39,995 nt of DNA from Vibrionaceae bacterium (GTDB lineage Bacteria; Pseudomonadota; Gammaproteobacteria; Enterobacterales; Vibrionaceae), in assembly GCA_018222805.1 (NCBI GenBank), contig JAAEZQ010000032.1:1-39995 (forward strand), written 5' to 3'. The notes under the pieces were generated by a model that was not told the DNA's origin, did not search any database, and saw nothing but the letters and a program-made list of their open reading frames with translations. A program made the position numbers and the translations under genes. Below are positions 14,858 through 24,129 of this stretch, piece by piece (positions within the stretch are counted from its first letter, which is position 1; each line of letters starts with the position of its first letter).

Positions 14858-16174
14858 TTACACAGGCTTACGCCAAATCAGCTCACAGTCTTGACCACTA
14901 AATGCCTTATCAATAAACAAATCGGCTACCGCAACCACCCGATCTTGATACATAAGAATAGGTATCTGGCGACGTAACCAGCTCGGCACATGATACTCTT
15001 GAAACAGTTTTTTTAATTTACGACTGTGATTACGCGTTGCTGGATGCGCCGACAACCCCTCTGGATTAAACGTCACGCTCAACAGCTCTGGCTGCGAGGG
15101 AAGAGCAATGGTTGGCTGTTCTGTTGCCGTACATAAAGTCAGTTCTCCCAAATTAGCTGGAAGAATAAGCGGCGAATTCACTTGAATGTAACCTTGCCAA
15201 TTGGAAACCTCTGGCTGCTTAGTGACCCAATATAGTTTATTCCGAAAACGGCGAACCTCCCCCTGCTTTAACTTTAATTTAGGGTTGGCATCTTGCTGTG
15301 CTAAAGCCACTTCATCCCAAATCAAACCAAGCTGTACCTGAGTTGGCATATGAGCGTTCTGCTTGGCTAACCACATACGGAGCAAACGAGCACGAGCAAG
15401 TTCACTGTGTGATGATAACTCCGTAACATCCAAACTGAGATCTGCTTGCAAGGCGCGGTAAAAAACGTCGTTGAGCAGTTCATCTAACAGCGTTTCTTGC
15501 TGAGCGCATAGAGACGCACTGCGTTGTACTGCTTGGTGAATACTCGGCCAGCGTTGAGACAACTCAGGCACCACGTGGTGGCGCAGAAAGTTTCGGTCGT
15601 AGCGAGTATCCTGATTACTTTCATCTTCCACCCACTCAAGTTTTAAAGACTGAGCAATAGCCTCTATTTGTTCTCGACGGGTCGTCAGCAATGGTCGAAC
15701 TAAAGTACCAACAGAAAAAGGCGTACTTTCTGCCATACATGACAAACCTTTAGGGCCACTTCCACGTTTAAGAGCAAGTAGAAAGGTTTCAAGCTGATCA
15801 TCGGCATGTTGTCCGGTGAGAAGAAGGTCACCGCTCTCAATATATTTTGCCAACGCTTTATAGCGCGCTTCACGGGCGAGTAATTCGATGCTTTCACCGC
15901 TATTAACGTCCAAACTAACATGTTCGACGTAACACGAAATACCCGCTTGCTTGGCCCACAACTGACACTTACAAGCCCAATCATCAGCGTTGCTACTCAA
16001 CCCATGATGGACGTACACCGCATGGCATGGTATTGCGTATTCATGCTGATAGCGACTTAGTAGCGCCAGTAATAAACGCGAATCCACACCTCCGCTAAAC
16101 GCTAAGACAACTTTCGTCTGAGGCTGGTAATTGGCAGTCAGTAATTGTGTAAAATGCTGATAAAGCGATTCCAT
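14858..16174 (-). CDS. tilS: tRNA(Ile)-lysidine synthetase
   Basis: Attaches lysine to cytidine 34 of the tRNA-Ile with CAU anticodon using ATP, changing its decoding from AUG to AUA; essential. The ATG at 16174 is preceded by CGGATTGCTT (GGA six bases away) and is preferred over the TTG two codons upstream; the product is 438 residues. The PP-loop ATPase motif SGGVDS is at 27-32, with HHGL and GQHADDQLETFLL in the N-terminal domain, where an RNFLRHHVVPEL segment also lies. A C-terminal TilS domain contains the RKLKKLFQE...WLRRQIPIL region. It sits after the accA terminator on the same strand. Confidence 0.95.
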   Translation of the reverse strand: MESLYQHFTQLLTANYQPQTKVVLAFSGGVDSRLLLALLSRYQHEYAIPCHAVYVHHGLSSNADDWACKCQLWAKQAGISCYVEHVSLDVNSGESIELLAREARYKALAKYIESGDLLLTGQHADDQLETFLLALKRGSGPKGLSCMAESTPFSVGTLVRPLLTTRREQIEAIAQSLKLEWVEDESNQDTRYDRNFLRHHVVPELSQRWPSIHQAVQRSASLCAQQETLLDELLNDVFYRALQADLSLDVTELSSHSELARARLLRMWLAKQNAHMPTQVQLGLIWDEVALAQQDANPKLKLKQGEVRRFRNKLYWVTKQPEVSNWQGYIQVNSPLILPANLGELTLCTATEQPTIALPSQPELLSVTFNPEGLSAHPATRNHSRKLKKLFQEYHVPSWLRRQIPILMYQDRVVAVADLFIDKAFSGQDCELIWRKPV

Positions 16175-16192
16175 AAGCAATCCGATCGATAC

Positions 16193-16223
16193 AAAAAAGG
16201 GTTGGACTTACATCCAACCCTTT
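16193..16223 (-). terminator. accA intrinsic terminator
   Basis: AAAGGGTTGGA-CTTACA-TCCAACCCTTT, an eleven-pair stem. On the minus strand it ends in six Ts, 28 bp beyond the accA stop. Confidence 0.92.
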
Positions 16224-16250
16224 CTATTTTATCCGTTATCTAACGAGATA

Positions 16251-17210
16251 TCAGCAGTAACCGTAGTTCATCAGACGCTGGTAACGACGCTCACGTAGCG
16301 ACTCTTCGTCAAGCTGTTCTAGATCTTCCAACTGACGAAGCAATGTTGCTTTCATGTTTGCAGCCATTTCAACATGGTTGCGGTGTGCACCGCCTAGAGG
16401 CTCTTCGATGATCTCATCGATAAGCTCAAGCTCTTTAAGACGTGGTGCTGTCAGACCCATTGCTTCTGCCGCCTGAGGTGCTTTATCTGAATCACGCCAT
16501 AGGATGGAAGCACAACCTTCAGGAGAAATAACTGAGTAAGTTGAGTACTGAAGCATGTTCACGTAGTCACCCACACCAATCGCAAGTGCACCGCCTGAAC
16601 CGCCTTCACCGACAACGTTACAGATTACTGGTACTTTAAGGCCAGACATCACTTTTAGGTTTTTCGCGATCGCTTCAGATTGACCACGCTCTTCCGCACC
16701 AACACCTGGGTAAGCACCAGCTGTATCGATGAATGTGATGATTGGCATGTTAAAACGCTCTGCCATTTCCATTAAGCGTAATGCTTTACGGTAACCCTCA
16801 GGCTTTGGCATACCAAAGTTACGTTTTACTTTTTCTTTAGTTTCACGGCCTTTTTGGTGACCAATGATCATCACAGGTCGACCTTCTAGACGAGCAATAC
16901 CACCGACTATTGCTTTGTCGTCGGCAAAAGCACGGTCACCCGCTAGTTCATCAAACTCTTCGAATGCATGCTGAATGTAGTCCAGCGTGTATGGACGTAA
17001 TGGGTGACGAGCCAGTTGAGCTGTTTCCCATGCGCCTAAGTTGCTGAATGTTTTTTTCTTCAGTTCTAGGCTTTTCTTCTCAAGCTGTTCGATTTCTTTA
17101 TCCAGGTCAACCGCAGCATCACCACCGTGGCGAGATACATCGCGCAGGGCTTCAATTTTGGCTTCTAGTTCTGCAATTGGCTTTTCAAATTCAAGAAAGT
17201 TTAGGCTCAT
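16251..17210 (-). CDS. accA: Acetyl-CoA carboxylase carboxyltransferase subunit alpha
   Basis: With AccD it forms the carboxyltransferase that moves CO2 from biotin on AccB to acetyl-CoA, giving malonyl-CoA for fatty-acid synthesis. It has 319 residues, the same as E. coli. An N-terminal helical region (1-60) precedes a crotonase-like carboxyltransferase domain with IGHQKGRETKEK, IDTAGAYPGVGAEERGQSEA and the oxyanion glycine loop VVGEGGSGGALAIGVGD. The gene follows dnaE by 46 bp with no terminator between, as in E. coli, so both are probably on one transcript ending at the 16193-16223 terminator. Confidence 0.97.
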   Translation of the reverse strand: MSLNFLEFEKPIAELEAKIEALRDVSRHGGDAAVDLDKEIEQLEKKSLELKKKTFSNLGAWETAQLARHPLRPYTLDYIQHAFEEFDELAGDRAFADDKAIVGGIARLEGRPVMIIGHQKGRETKEKVKRNFGMPKPEGYRKALRLMEMAERFNMPIITFIDTAGAYPGVGAEERGQSEAIAKNLKVMSGLKVPVICNVVGEGGSGGALAIGVGDYVNMLQYSTYSVISPEGCASILWRDSDKAPQAAEAMGLTAPRLKELELIDEIIEEPLGGAHRNHVEMAANMKATLLRQLEDLEQLDEESLRERRYQRLMNYGYC

Positions 17211-17256
17211 CGATGAATCCTTGTTGACTCAGCGTCTAACATATTGCGCTGAATTT

Positions 17257-20200
17257 TTAGTTAAATTCGAGTTCTACCTGGTTTGTTCCAAGTAACTGCT
17301 TTAAATCGTCTATTAATGTATCACTTGGCGTTACCCGCCATTCGGTGCCCAATGTTAACCGCGCTCTGGCGTCGGCACGCTGGTAGTATACATTGACGGG
17401 TACGGTTCCGGCTTTGTGCGGTTCTAAAATACGACTGAACTGCTCAAAGAATTGATCATTGATCTGAGTTGCATCAATCGATACCGACAGACCACGAGCG
17501 TATTTTTCACGCGCGCTACCGAGATCCATAACTTCACGCGCCGACATTTTAAGGCCACCATTGAAGTCATCAAAGCTGACCTGTCCTGAAACGACCAAAA
17601 TTCTGTCTTTTTCGAGAAGTTCAGCATACCGATCAAGCGCATCCGAGAATAGCATCACCTCCATTCGACCGCTTCGATCATCCAATGTCATGATACCAAT
17701 ACGTGTTCCTCGCTTGGTCGTCATCACACGAGCGGCTATCACGAGACCCGCTATCGTCACAGATTGATCACGACGTGTTGGAGTCGCGTCTTTTAGTCGA
17801 CAACTGGTGTATTTATTTAGTTCCTTCAAATACGCGTTAATCGGGTGCCCAGTCAAATATAAACCGAGAGTTTCGCGTTCCCCCTCTAGCCAAACCTTTT
17901 CAGGCCAAGGTGGAACCTGGGTGTATTTATGTTCCACTTCCTCTGGCGCATCGGTTAATACACCGAACATATCCGCCTGGCCAAAGGCTTCCGCCTGGTG
18001 GTGCTGACTCGCCGCTTTAACCGCATCATTTAGTGAAGCCATCATCGCGGCACGATGCGGGCCAAGTCGGTCTAATGCACCAGCGTAGATAAGCTTTTCA
18101 ATGACACGCTTGTTAACACGTTTAAGATCGATACGAGCACAGAAATCAAACAGGTCTTTAAAGTGACCTCCTTTATTTCTCGCTTCCAAAATCGCATCAA
18201 TTGGCCCTTCACCAACACCTTTTATCGCACCAATACCGTAAACAATAGCGCCGTTTTCATCAACATTAAAGCGGTACAAGCCTGAGTTAATGTCCGGAGG
18301 CAGTACGGTAAGCTTCATACGGAAACATTCGTCCACCAGACCAACCACTTTTTCAGTGTTATCCATATCGGCGGTCATTACCGCAGCCATAAACTCTGCT
18401 GGATAATGCATTTTTAGCCATAACGTTTGGTAGGAAACCAATGCGTATGCGGCAGAGTGCGATTTGTTAAAGCCGTAGCCAGCGAACTTTTCTACCAAGT
18501 CGAAGATTTTCATCGCCAACTCGCCGTCTACGCCGTTCTTGACCGCGCCTTCTTCGAAGGTGGCACGCTGCTTGGCCATCTCTTCCGGCTTTTTCTTACC
18601 CATCGCACGACGAAGCATGTCAGCGCCACCCAATGTGTAGCCAGACAGAACCTGCGCGATCTGCATAACCTGTTCCTGGTACAGGATGATGCCGTAAGTC
18701 GGATCGAGAATTTCTTTTAGTGACTCGTGTTGCCACTTTTCATCAGGGTAAGAGATCGCTTCCCGGCCGTGTTTACGGTCGATAAAGTTATCTACCATGC
18801 CTGATTGTAACGGTCCCGGACGGAACAGTGCCACAAGTGCGATAATATCTTCAAAACAGTCAGGCTGAAGTCGCTTGATAAGCTCTTTCATACCGCGCGA
18901 TTCCAACTGGAATACGGCAGTGGTTTCTGAGTTTTGTAACAAACGGAACGATGCCTGATCGTCGAGCGGGATTGACTCGATGCGAATCGGGGCTTTACCT
19001 TCACGCTCTAAACGTGGGTTAATTAACCCAAGCGCCCAGTCAATAATGGTCAGTGTACGAAGACCAAGGAAGTCAAACTTAACCAAACCCGCAGTTTCAA
19101 CGTCATTCTTATCAAACTGTGTAACCGGGAAATGACCTTCGGAATCCGCATAAATTGGTGCGAAGTCCGTGATCGTGGTAGGTGAAATAACAACACCACC
19201 CGCGTGCTTACCTGCGTTTCGTGTACAACCTTCCAATATGTGGCACATATCGATGAGTTCTTTGACTTCTTCATCTGCCTCATAGAGCTCAGGTAGTGCT
19301 GGCTCAGCTTTGAATGCTTTATCCAGCGTCATGCCCGGATCTGGCGGAATAAGCTTCGAGATTCGGTCGACAAAACCAAATGGATGGCCAAGAACACGCC
19401 CCACATCACGGATTACCGCTTTGGCGGCCATGGTACCAAAGGTAATGATCTGAGATACCGCATCACGTCCATACATTTCAGCCACGTGATCAATTACTTG
19501 GTCACGTTTATCCATACAGAAGTCGACATCGAAATCGGGCATGGAGACACGTTCTGGGTTCAAGAAACGTTCGAATAGAAGGTCATATTCTAATGGGTCA
19601 AGATCGGTGATTTTCAGTGCGTATGCCACCAGAGAACCAGCACCCGAACCACGCCCTGGACCTACAGGAATATCGTTGTCTTTCGACCACTGGATAAACT
19701 CCATTACGATCAGGAAGTACCCTGGGAAGCCCATCTGGTTGATCACATCCAGCTCGATTTGCAAACGCTCATCGTATTCTGGACGACGCTTTTTGCGCTC
19801 TTCTTCATCCGGAAACAGGAACTCCAGACGCTCTTCCAGACCTTCGCGCGACTTCATGACCAAAAATTCAGTCTCTTTCATTCCCTCAGTTGGGAACGCT
19901 GGCAGGAAGTACTCACCCAAACGAACGGTGACGTTACAACGCTTGGCTATCTCAACACTGTTTTCCAGTGCTTCAGGAATATCCGCAAACAGCTCACACA
20001 TTTCCTCCTCACTGCGAAGGTATTGCTGTGGGCTGTAGTTTTTTGGTCTGCGTGGATCTTCTAATGTGTAGCCATCATGGATCGCTACACGAATTTCATG
20101 GGCATCAAACAAATCAGAGCTTAGGAAGACCACTTCGTTTGTTGCAACCACAGGCAGATCCACTTGCTCTGCCAGTTCAACGGCGAAGTGCAAGTAGGTT

Positions 20201-20736
20201 TCTTCATCCGGACGGCCAGTACGGAGTAATTCTAGGTAATAACGATCTGGAAAGTGCTGTTTGTAAAATTCTACACAACTCTGGACTAGGTTTCGGTTGC
20301 CTTTCAGCAACGCTTTGCCGATATCACCATTTTTACCACCAGAAAGGACGATTAACCCTTCTGACATCTCGGCTAACCAAGCCTTATCAATCACTGGCTG
20401 ATGCTGGATATGGCCACGTAAATACGCTTTGGAGATAAGCAACGTCAGGTTTTTATAACCGACGTTATCAGCTGCCAGTACCGTTAGCTGTATCAGCTCC
20501 TCGCCGAATTCATCAGATTGCATTTTAAAATCTGCGCCGATGATCGGTTTTACACCGCAGCCATGTGCTGTGCCGTAAAACTTCACCAAACCACACAGGT
20601 TAGTGAAATCGGTCAATGCCATTGCAGGCATGCCAAGCTCGGCGACTTTCTTAACTATCGGTGGAACTTTGCTGATACCATCCACCATCGAAAAATCACT
20701 GTGAACTCGAAGGTGAATGAACTTGGGATCTGACAT
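17257..20736 (-). CDS. dnaE: DNA polymerase III alpha subunit
   Basis: The replicative polymerase catalytic subunit, 1159 residues (E. coli 1160). An N-terminal PHP domain begins at about residue 5 (HLRVHSDFSMVDG). The palm carries Asp401 and Asp403 in PDFDVDFC and Asp555 in KFDFLGL, at exactly the E. coli numbering. The thumb, fingers and helix-hairpin-helix region follow. QADMFG (about 914-919) is the internal beta-clamp-binding motif, preceding the OB domain (about 980-1070) and the tau-binding C-terminus. It sits between rnhB and accA on the same strand. Its proofreading partner dnaQ is also in the window. Confidence 0.98.
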   Translation of the reverse strand: MSDPKFIHLRVHSDFSMVDGISKVPPIVKKVAELGMPAMALTDFTNLCGLVKFYGTAHGCGVKPIIGADFKMQSDEFGEELIQLTVLAADNVGYKNLTLLISKAYLRGHIQHQPVIDKAWLAEMSEGLIVLSGGKNGDIGKALLKGNRNLVQSCVEFYKQHFPDRYYLELLRTGRPDEETYLHFAVELAEQVDLPVVATNEVVFLSSDLFDAHEIRVAIHDGYTLEDPRRPKNYSPQQYLRSEEEMCELFADIPEALENSVEIAKRCNVTVRLGEYFLPAFPTEGMKETEFLVMKSREGLEERLEFLFPDEEERKKRRPEYDERLQIELDVINQMGFPGYFLIVMEFIQWSKDNDIPVGPGRGSGAGSLVAYALKITDLDPLEYDLLFERFLNPERVSMPDFDVDFCMDKRDQVIDHVAEMYGRDAVSQIITFGTMAAKAVIRDVGRVLGHPFGFVDRISKLIPPDPGMTLDKAFKAEPALPELYEADEEVKELIDMCHILEGCTRNAGKHAGGVVISPTTITDFAPIYADSEGHFPVTQFDKNDVETAGLVKFDFLGLRTLTIIDWALGLINPRLEREGKAPIRIESIPLDDQASFRLLQNSETTAVFQLESRGMKELIKRLQPDCFEDIIALVALFRPGPLQSGMVDNFIDRKHGREAISYPDEKWQHESLKEILDPTYGIILYQEQVMQIAQVLSGYTLGGADMLRRAMGKKKPEEMAKQRATFEEGAVKNGVDGELAMKIFDLVEKFAGYGFNKSHSAAYALVSYQTLWLKMHYPAEFMAAVMTADMDNTEKVVGLVDECFRMKLTVLPPDINSGLYRFNVDENGAIVYGIGAIKGVGEGPIDAILEARNKGGHFKDLFDFCARIDLKRVNKRVIEKLIYAGALDRLGPHRAAMMASLNDAVKAASQHHQAEAFGQADMFGVLTDAPEEVEHKYTQVPPWPEKVWLEGERETLGLYLTGHPINAYLKELNKYTSCRLKDATPTRRDQSVTIAGLVIAARVMTTKRGTRIGIMTLDDRSGRMEVMLFSDALDRYAELLEKDRILVVSGQVSFDDFNGGLKMSAREVMDLGSAREKYARGLSVSIDATQINDQFFEQFSRILEPHKAGTVPVNVYYQRADARARLTLGTEWRVTPSDTLIDDLKQLLGTNQVELEFN

Positions 20737-20815
20737 TAACAGGTACCGTGTAACTCTATTTTGTTTGGGATTCTAACCTAAAGGGAGTCGGGTTTATAAC
20801 ACCCATCCAATTAAT

Positions 20816-21463
20816 TTAGCATTCTATGCCGAGTGCTCTCTTTACCGGCTTGAAGCTCTTGCGATGTTCATCAATCACACCATGTTGCTCTATCGCTTCA
20901 AAGTGTGCTTTGGTCGGGTACCCCTTGTGTTTTGCAAAGCCAAATTGAGGGTATTGTTTGTCGAGCTCTTCCATTTCCGTATCACGTACTACTTTAGCAA
21001 TGATAGACGCAGCACTGATCTCTGCCACACGCAAATCACCTTTGACCACCGCTTGTGAATCCATTGATAACTCAGGGCAACGGTTGCCATCAATAAGCAC
21101 GAGATCTGGCTGAACATTTAAGCCTGCAATCGCACGCTGCATTGCTACCATGGTCGCTTGAAGAATATTAAGCTCATCAATCTCTTGTGGCGAACAACGA
21201 CCAACTGCCCAAGCGAGTGCTTTTTCTTTGATTTCAGGAAGTAAGGCTAAGCGCTTTTTCTCGCTGAGCTTTTTGGAGTCATTTAATCCCTCGATCGGGT
21301 TGTTTGGATCTAAAATAACCGCAGCGGTCACGACATCCCCGACCAAAGGGCCACGCCCTACTTCGTCGACACCAGCGATAAGCTGGTAGCCTTGTGGCGT
21401 TTCAAATGGTGGTAGTTCGACCTTTGTCGTCTTGGTTTTGGTAGACTTAGCTTTGGCAACCAT
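20816..21463 (-). CDS. rnhB: Ribonuclease HII
   Basis: Cleaves at ribonucleotides embedded in DNA, starting ribonucleotide excision repair. It has 215 residues. A Lys/Thr-rich N-terminal extension (1-20) precedes the core, which opens with GVDEVGRGPL (Asp33, Glu34). Asp125 (LIDGNRCPEL) and Asp161 (AKVVRDTEM) complete the DEDD metal site; HKGYPTKAHFE and SFKPVK near the end are family hallmarks. The gene begins eight bases after the lpxB stop, so it is expressed from the lpxB transcript, the standard lpxB-rnhB-dnaE order. Confidence 0.96.
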   Translation of the reverse strand: MVAKAKSTKTKTTKVELPPFETPQGYQLIAGVDEVGRGPLVGDVVTAAVILDPNNPIEGLNDSKKLSEKKRLALLPEIKEKALAWAVGRCSPQEIDELNILQATMVAMQRAIAGLNVQPDLVLIDGNRCPELSMDSQAVVKGDLRVAEISAASIIAKVVRDTEMEELDKQYPQFGFAKHKGYPTKAHFEAIEQHGVIDEHRKSFKPVKRALGIEC

Positions 21464-21471
21464 GTGGTTCT

Positions 21472-22611
21472 CTATTTCTCAATCAGTTTTAATACCGCGC
21501 TTGCGGCTTGTTGATCAGCATCTTTTCGGATCCAGTGATGCATTTCGGTAAACTTGTCGATCATCTCTCTATTGTCGCTTTCCAATAGACAAGACACTTC
21601 TTCAAACAGGTTCTCTGGTGTGCATTCATCCTGCAAATACTCTTTTACCAGTTCGTCATCTGCAAGAATGTTTGGTAGTGAAACGTATTTGGTCTTCAGC
21701 AGACGTTTAGCCAAAAACGCCGTTAATGCATTAACACGATAGCCCACAACCATTGGACGTTTTAGAAGCATACACTCCAATGCAACCGTACCAGATGCTA
21801 ACATCACGGCATCAGAAGCGGTAATCACGTTTCTCGCAGTATCATCCACCAGCGTGAATTTGAGCTCTGGTGCATGTGCTTTCCACGCTTGCTCAAATTG
21901 CTCGCGACGCTTTTGATTCACCAGAGCAACCACAAACCCCAAATCCGGATATTTCTGGTGTAGTAGCTTACAAGTTTCAATAAACGGCTGTGATAACATT
22001 TTTAATTCACTACCACGGCTGCCAGGCAGTACAGCTAACCATGTTTTATCTTGCTCTAAACCAAGCAGTTCTCTTGCCGGAGCTTGTTCGGTATGGAGTG
22101 GAATAGCATCAGCCAATGTGTGACCAATAAATTCACATGGCACATTAAACTTATCGTAAAACGCTTTTTCAAACGGAAGAAAGGCCAAAACCAGGTTCGT
22201 CGCGGCTTCGATCTTAAAAATACGCTTTTGACGCCACGCCCAAACAGAAGGACTGACATAATGAACCGTTTTGACACCTGCTTGCTTTAGATCCAACTCA
22301 AGTCGTAAGTTGAAATCTGGAGCATCAATACCGACAAAAACATCTGGTGGGTTTTGAGTGAAGTATTTTACAAGCTCAGCTTTCACTTTGAGTAAGCGTG
22401 GCAAGCGTCCTAGCACTTCAACTAAGCCCATTACCGCCAGCTCTTCCATATCGAAGAGGGATTCACAGCCTTGAGCGATCATTTTAGGGCCGCCAATACC
22501 GACAAACTCGGCGTTTGGATATCGCTCTTTAACCGCTTTGATAAAGCCTTCACCCAGAGTATCACCAGAAAGCTCGCCGGCAATGATGCCAATACGTAAT
22601 GGTTTTTCCAT
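21472..22611 (-). CDS. lpxB: Lipid-A-disaccharide synthase
   Basis: A GT19 glycosyltransferase that joins 2,3-diacylglucosamine 1-phosphate to UDP-2,3-diacylglucosamine to make the lipid A disaccharide; peripheral inner-membrane enzyme. It has 379 residues. IIAGELSGDTLGEGFI at the N-terminus, FVGIDAPDFN and VHYVSPSVWAW in the first half, and LLPGSRGSE-like (AVLPGSRGSELK) and ASGTVALECMLLKRPMVVGY in the nucleotide-binding half are the LpxB hallmarks. Unlike in the standard tight operon, it is separated from lpxA by 117 bp containing a strong terminator hairpin. Confidence 0.97.
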   Translation of the reverse strand: MEKPLRIGIIAGELSGDTLGEGFIKAVKERYPNAEFVGIGGPKMIAQGCESLFDMEELAVMGLVEVLGRLPRLLKVKAELVKYFTQNPPDVFVGIDAPDFNLRLELDLKQAGVKTVHYVSPSVWAWRQKRIFKIEAATNLVLAFLPFEKAFYDKFNVPCEFIGHTLADAIPLHTEQAPARELLGLEQDKTWLAVLPGSRGSELKMLSQPFIETCKLLHQKYPDLGFVVALVNQKRREQFEQAWKAHAPELKFTLVDDTARNVITASDAVMLASGTVALECMLLKRPMVVGYRVNALTAFLAKRLLKTKYVSLPNILADDELVKEYLQDECTPENLFEEVSCLLESDNREMIDKFTEMHHWIRKDADQQAASAVLKLIEK

Positions 22612-22624
22612 ATCGATTCCGCTT

Positions 22625-22670
22625 GTGTTTTATGCACTATGGATAATGATATTCACTATCCATAAAACAC
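22625..22670 (-). promoter_or_regulatory. Competing RNA hairpins in the lpxB leader
   Basis: GTGTTTTATG (22625-22634) can pair perfectly with CATAAAACAC (22661-22670). TATGGATA (22638-22645) can pair with TATCCATA (22657-22664). Because 22661-22664 belongs to both right arms, the two pairings compete unless part of a stem is given up. The region is transcribed just after the 22672-22705 terminator and ends about 14 bases before the lpxB ATG. Structure is read from sequence; any regulatory role is inference. Confidence 0.4.
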
Positions 22671-22706
22671 AAAAAGATCGCTGCCCAATTCAGGCGCGAT
22701 CTTTTC
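22671..22706 (-). terminator. Strong terminator/attenuator between lpxA and lpxB
   Basis: AAAAGATCGC (22672-22681) pairs with GCGATCTTTT (22696-22705), with an inner GCC/GGC extension after a one-base bulge and a CAATTCA loop. On the minus strand it ends in five Ts. It lies 24 bp beyond the lpxA stop. Confidence 0.88.
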
Positions 22707-22728
22707 AAATTATTTAACCATCCGTGAA

Positions 22729-23517
22729 TTAACGAATGATACCACGTTCCGTGGTTTCCAGAATGTCAGAGAAACGCTTCACTGCCGGAAACTCTTGTGC
22801 CATTTCAGCCAACACTGGCTTCACTTCTTCCAGCGTTTTACCAGAACGATAAATTTCTTTATACGCCTTCTGTAGAGCACGAATTTCTGGTTTTTCGAAA
22901 CCGTTACGCTTCAACCCAACTAAGTTCAAGCCAAATGGTGTAGCATGGTTACCTTGTGCAAGTACGTACGCTGGAACGTCCTGAACAACCGCAGAACAGC
23001 CACCAACGTAAGCGTAAGCACCTACTGTACAGAATGGATGAATCGCAGAAAGTGCCATAACACCAGCGTAGTCATCAACTGTCACGTGGCCACCCAAAAT
23101 TGCGTTGTTACCAATGTGTGTGTGATTTCCTACCACCACATCATGTGCGATATGAGCATTCACACACAAAAGGTTATCGTCGCCGATAACAGTAGTTGCT
23201 TTATCTTGTACAGTACCACGATGAACCTGAACCGCTTCGCGAATCACATTACGGTCCCCAATAACCACGGTTGTCTCTTCGCCGCCATACTTCTTGTCTT
23301 GGTTCTCTTCACCAATCACAGCATGCGGGAAAATACGGTTATCTTTACCAATTTTGGTAAGGCCTTTGATTACAACGTGAGACATGACTTCTGTGCCTTC
23401 ACCGATTTCAACCGTTGAGGTAATGTAGGTGAATGGACCAACAGTCACATTAGCGCCAATTTTGGCACCTTCTTCTACCACCGCTGCTGGGTGGATTTTA
23501 GCGGTTTCATGAATCAT
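22729..23517 (-). CDS. lpxA: UDP-N-acetylglucosamine acyltransferase
   Basis: Transfers the 3-hydroxyacyl chain from ACP to the 3-OH of UDP-GlcNAc, the first lipid A step. The ATG at 23515-23517 gives 262 residues beginning MIHETAKIHP, the family start; the seven extra residues upstream are not conserved. About ten left-handed beta-helix hexapeptide turns run to about residue 190, then a helical C-terminus. The catalytic His125 (AHIAHDVVVG) is in the E. coli position. Gly173 (VGGCSAV) corresponds to the E. coli hydrocarbon-ruler glycine, compatible with a long 3-hydroxyacyl donor. The start lies one base after the fabZ stop, so translation is coupled to fabZ. Confidence 0.97.
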   Translation of the reverse strand: MIHETAKIHPAAVVEEGAKIGANVTVGPFTYITSTVEIGEGTEVMSHVVIKGLTKIGKDNRIFPHAVIGEENQDKKYGGEETTVVIGDRNVIREAVQVHRGTVQDKATTVIGDDNLLCVNAHIAHDVVVGNHTHIGNNAILGGHVTVDDYAGVMALSAIHPFCTVGAYAYVGGCSAVVQDVPAYVLAQGNHATPFGLNLVGLKRNGFEKPEIRALQKAYKEIYRSGKTLEEVKPVLAEMAQEFPAVKRFSDILETTERGIIR

Positions 23518-23518
23518 A

Positions 23519-23971
23519 TTAAAACTCTCGACGAGCACACTTCAGCTCAGCTGAACATACGACTTCGCCGTCTACTTTTGCCACACCACTAAATGCAGCA
23601 ATACCACGGCGCTCTTTCAGAAATTCAACTTCAATAACCAATTGGTCACCTGGTACTACTGGTTTACGGAATTTTGCGCCGTCAACACTAGCAAAGTAGT
23701 ACAGTTCATTCTCTGTTGGTGCACCAAATGATTTAAATGCCAATAGCCCCGTTGCCTGAGCCATCGCTTCCAGAATCAAAACACCTGGAAATACGGGTAG
23801 TTGAGGAAAGTGACCAGTGAACTGAGGTTCGTTAACCGACACATTTTTAATCGCGTGAAGGTACTTTTCTTCTTGGAAGTCAATCACACGGTCGATCAAT
23901 AAGAATGGGTAGCGATGAGGTAGAAGCTCTTGAATCTCAGAGATGTTCATCGTTTTCTTTTCAGTAGTCAA
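23519..23971 (-). CDS. fabZ: 3-hydroxyacyl-ACP dehydratase FabZ
   Basis: Removes water from 3-hydroxyacyl-ACP in fatty-acid elongation, competing with LpxA/LpxD for the same substrates. I choose a TTG start at 23969-23971: AGGA lies eight bases upstream and the 150-residue product is the usual Vibrio length. The longer ATG frame (to 24040) adds 23 unconserved, Cys/His-containing residues. The hot-dog fold carries catalytic His54 (GHFPQLPVFPG) and Glu68 (LILEAMAQ), with HRYPFLLIDRV at 19-29. The lpxD-fabZ-lpxA order is standard, but here lpxD has its own terminator before fabZ. Confidence 0.95.
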   Translation of the reverse strand: MTTEKKTMNISEIQELLPHRYPFLLIDRVIDFQEEKYLHAIKNVSVNEPQFTGHFPQLPVFPGVLILEAMAQATGLLAFKSFGAPTENELYYFASVDGAKFRKPVVPGDQLVIEVEFLKERRGIAAFSGVAKVDGEVVCSAELKCARREF

Positions 23972-24104
23972 AGTCGTATTCCTATATAAATTCTCTATAA
24001 CCAAGGTGGCATGGCAGCGGCAATGGCCGCAAATATTCAAAATGCCTGCAAAGTGTATACCAGCTTGATAATAAATATACTAATAGCGCGTCATTATAGA
24101 AGAA
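23972..24104 (-). promoter_or_regulatory. fabZ upstream region, possible internal promoter
   Basis: A 173-bp gap separates lpxD and fabZ; its first part is the lpxD terminator. The remainder (minus strand) has an extended -10-like TGGTATACA, with TATACA at 24054-24059, about 85 bases before the TTG start; no convincing -35 accompanies it. Because a terminator precedes it, an internal promoter for fabZ-lpxA is expected, but this candidate is tentative. Confidence 0.35.
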
Positions 24105-24129
24105 AAAGACTCGCGTTTCGCGAGTCTTT
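24103..24129 (-). terminator. lpxD intrinsic terminator
   Basis: AAAGACTCGCG-TTT-CGCGAGTCTTT, a perfect eleven-pair stem. On the minus strand it ends in five Ts, 16 bp beyond the lpxD stop. Confidence 0.92.

Noticed and set aside
19541..20038. 165-codon plus-strand frame inside dnaE
   Set aside because: Antisense shadow of a highly conserved gene; composition (Ser/Arg-rich) follows from complementing dnaE codons.
22945..23418. 157-codon plus-strand frame opposite lpxA
   Set aside because: Antisense to a certain gene, rich in Asn/Cys/His as expected of complemented hexapeptide-repeat codons, no ribosome site.
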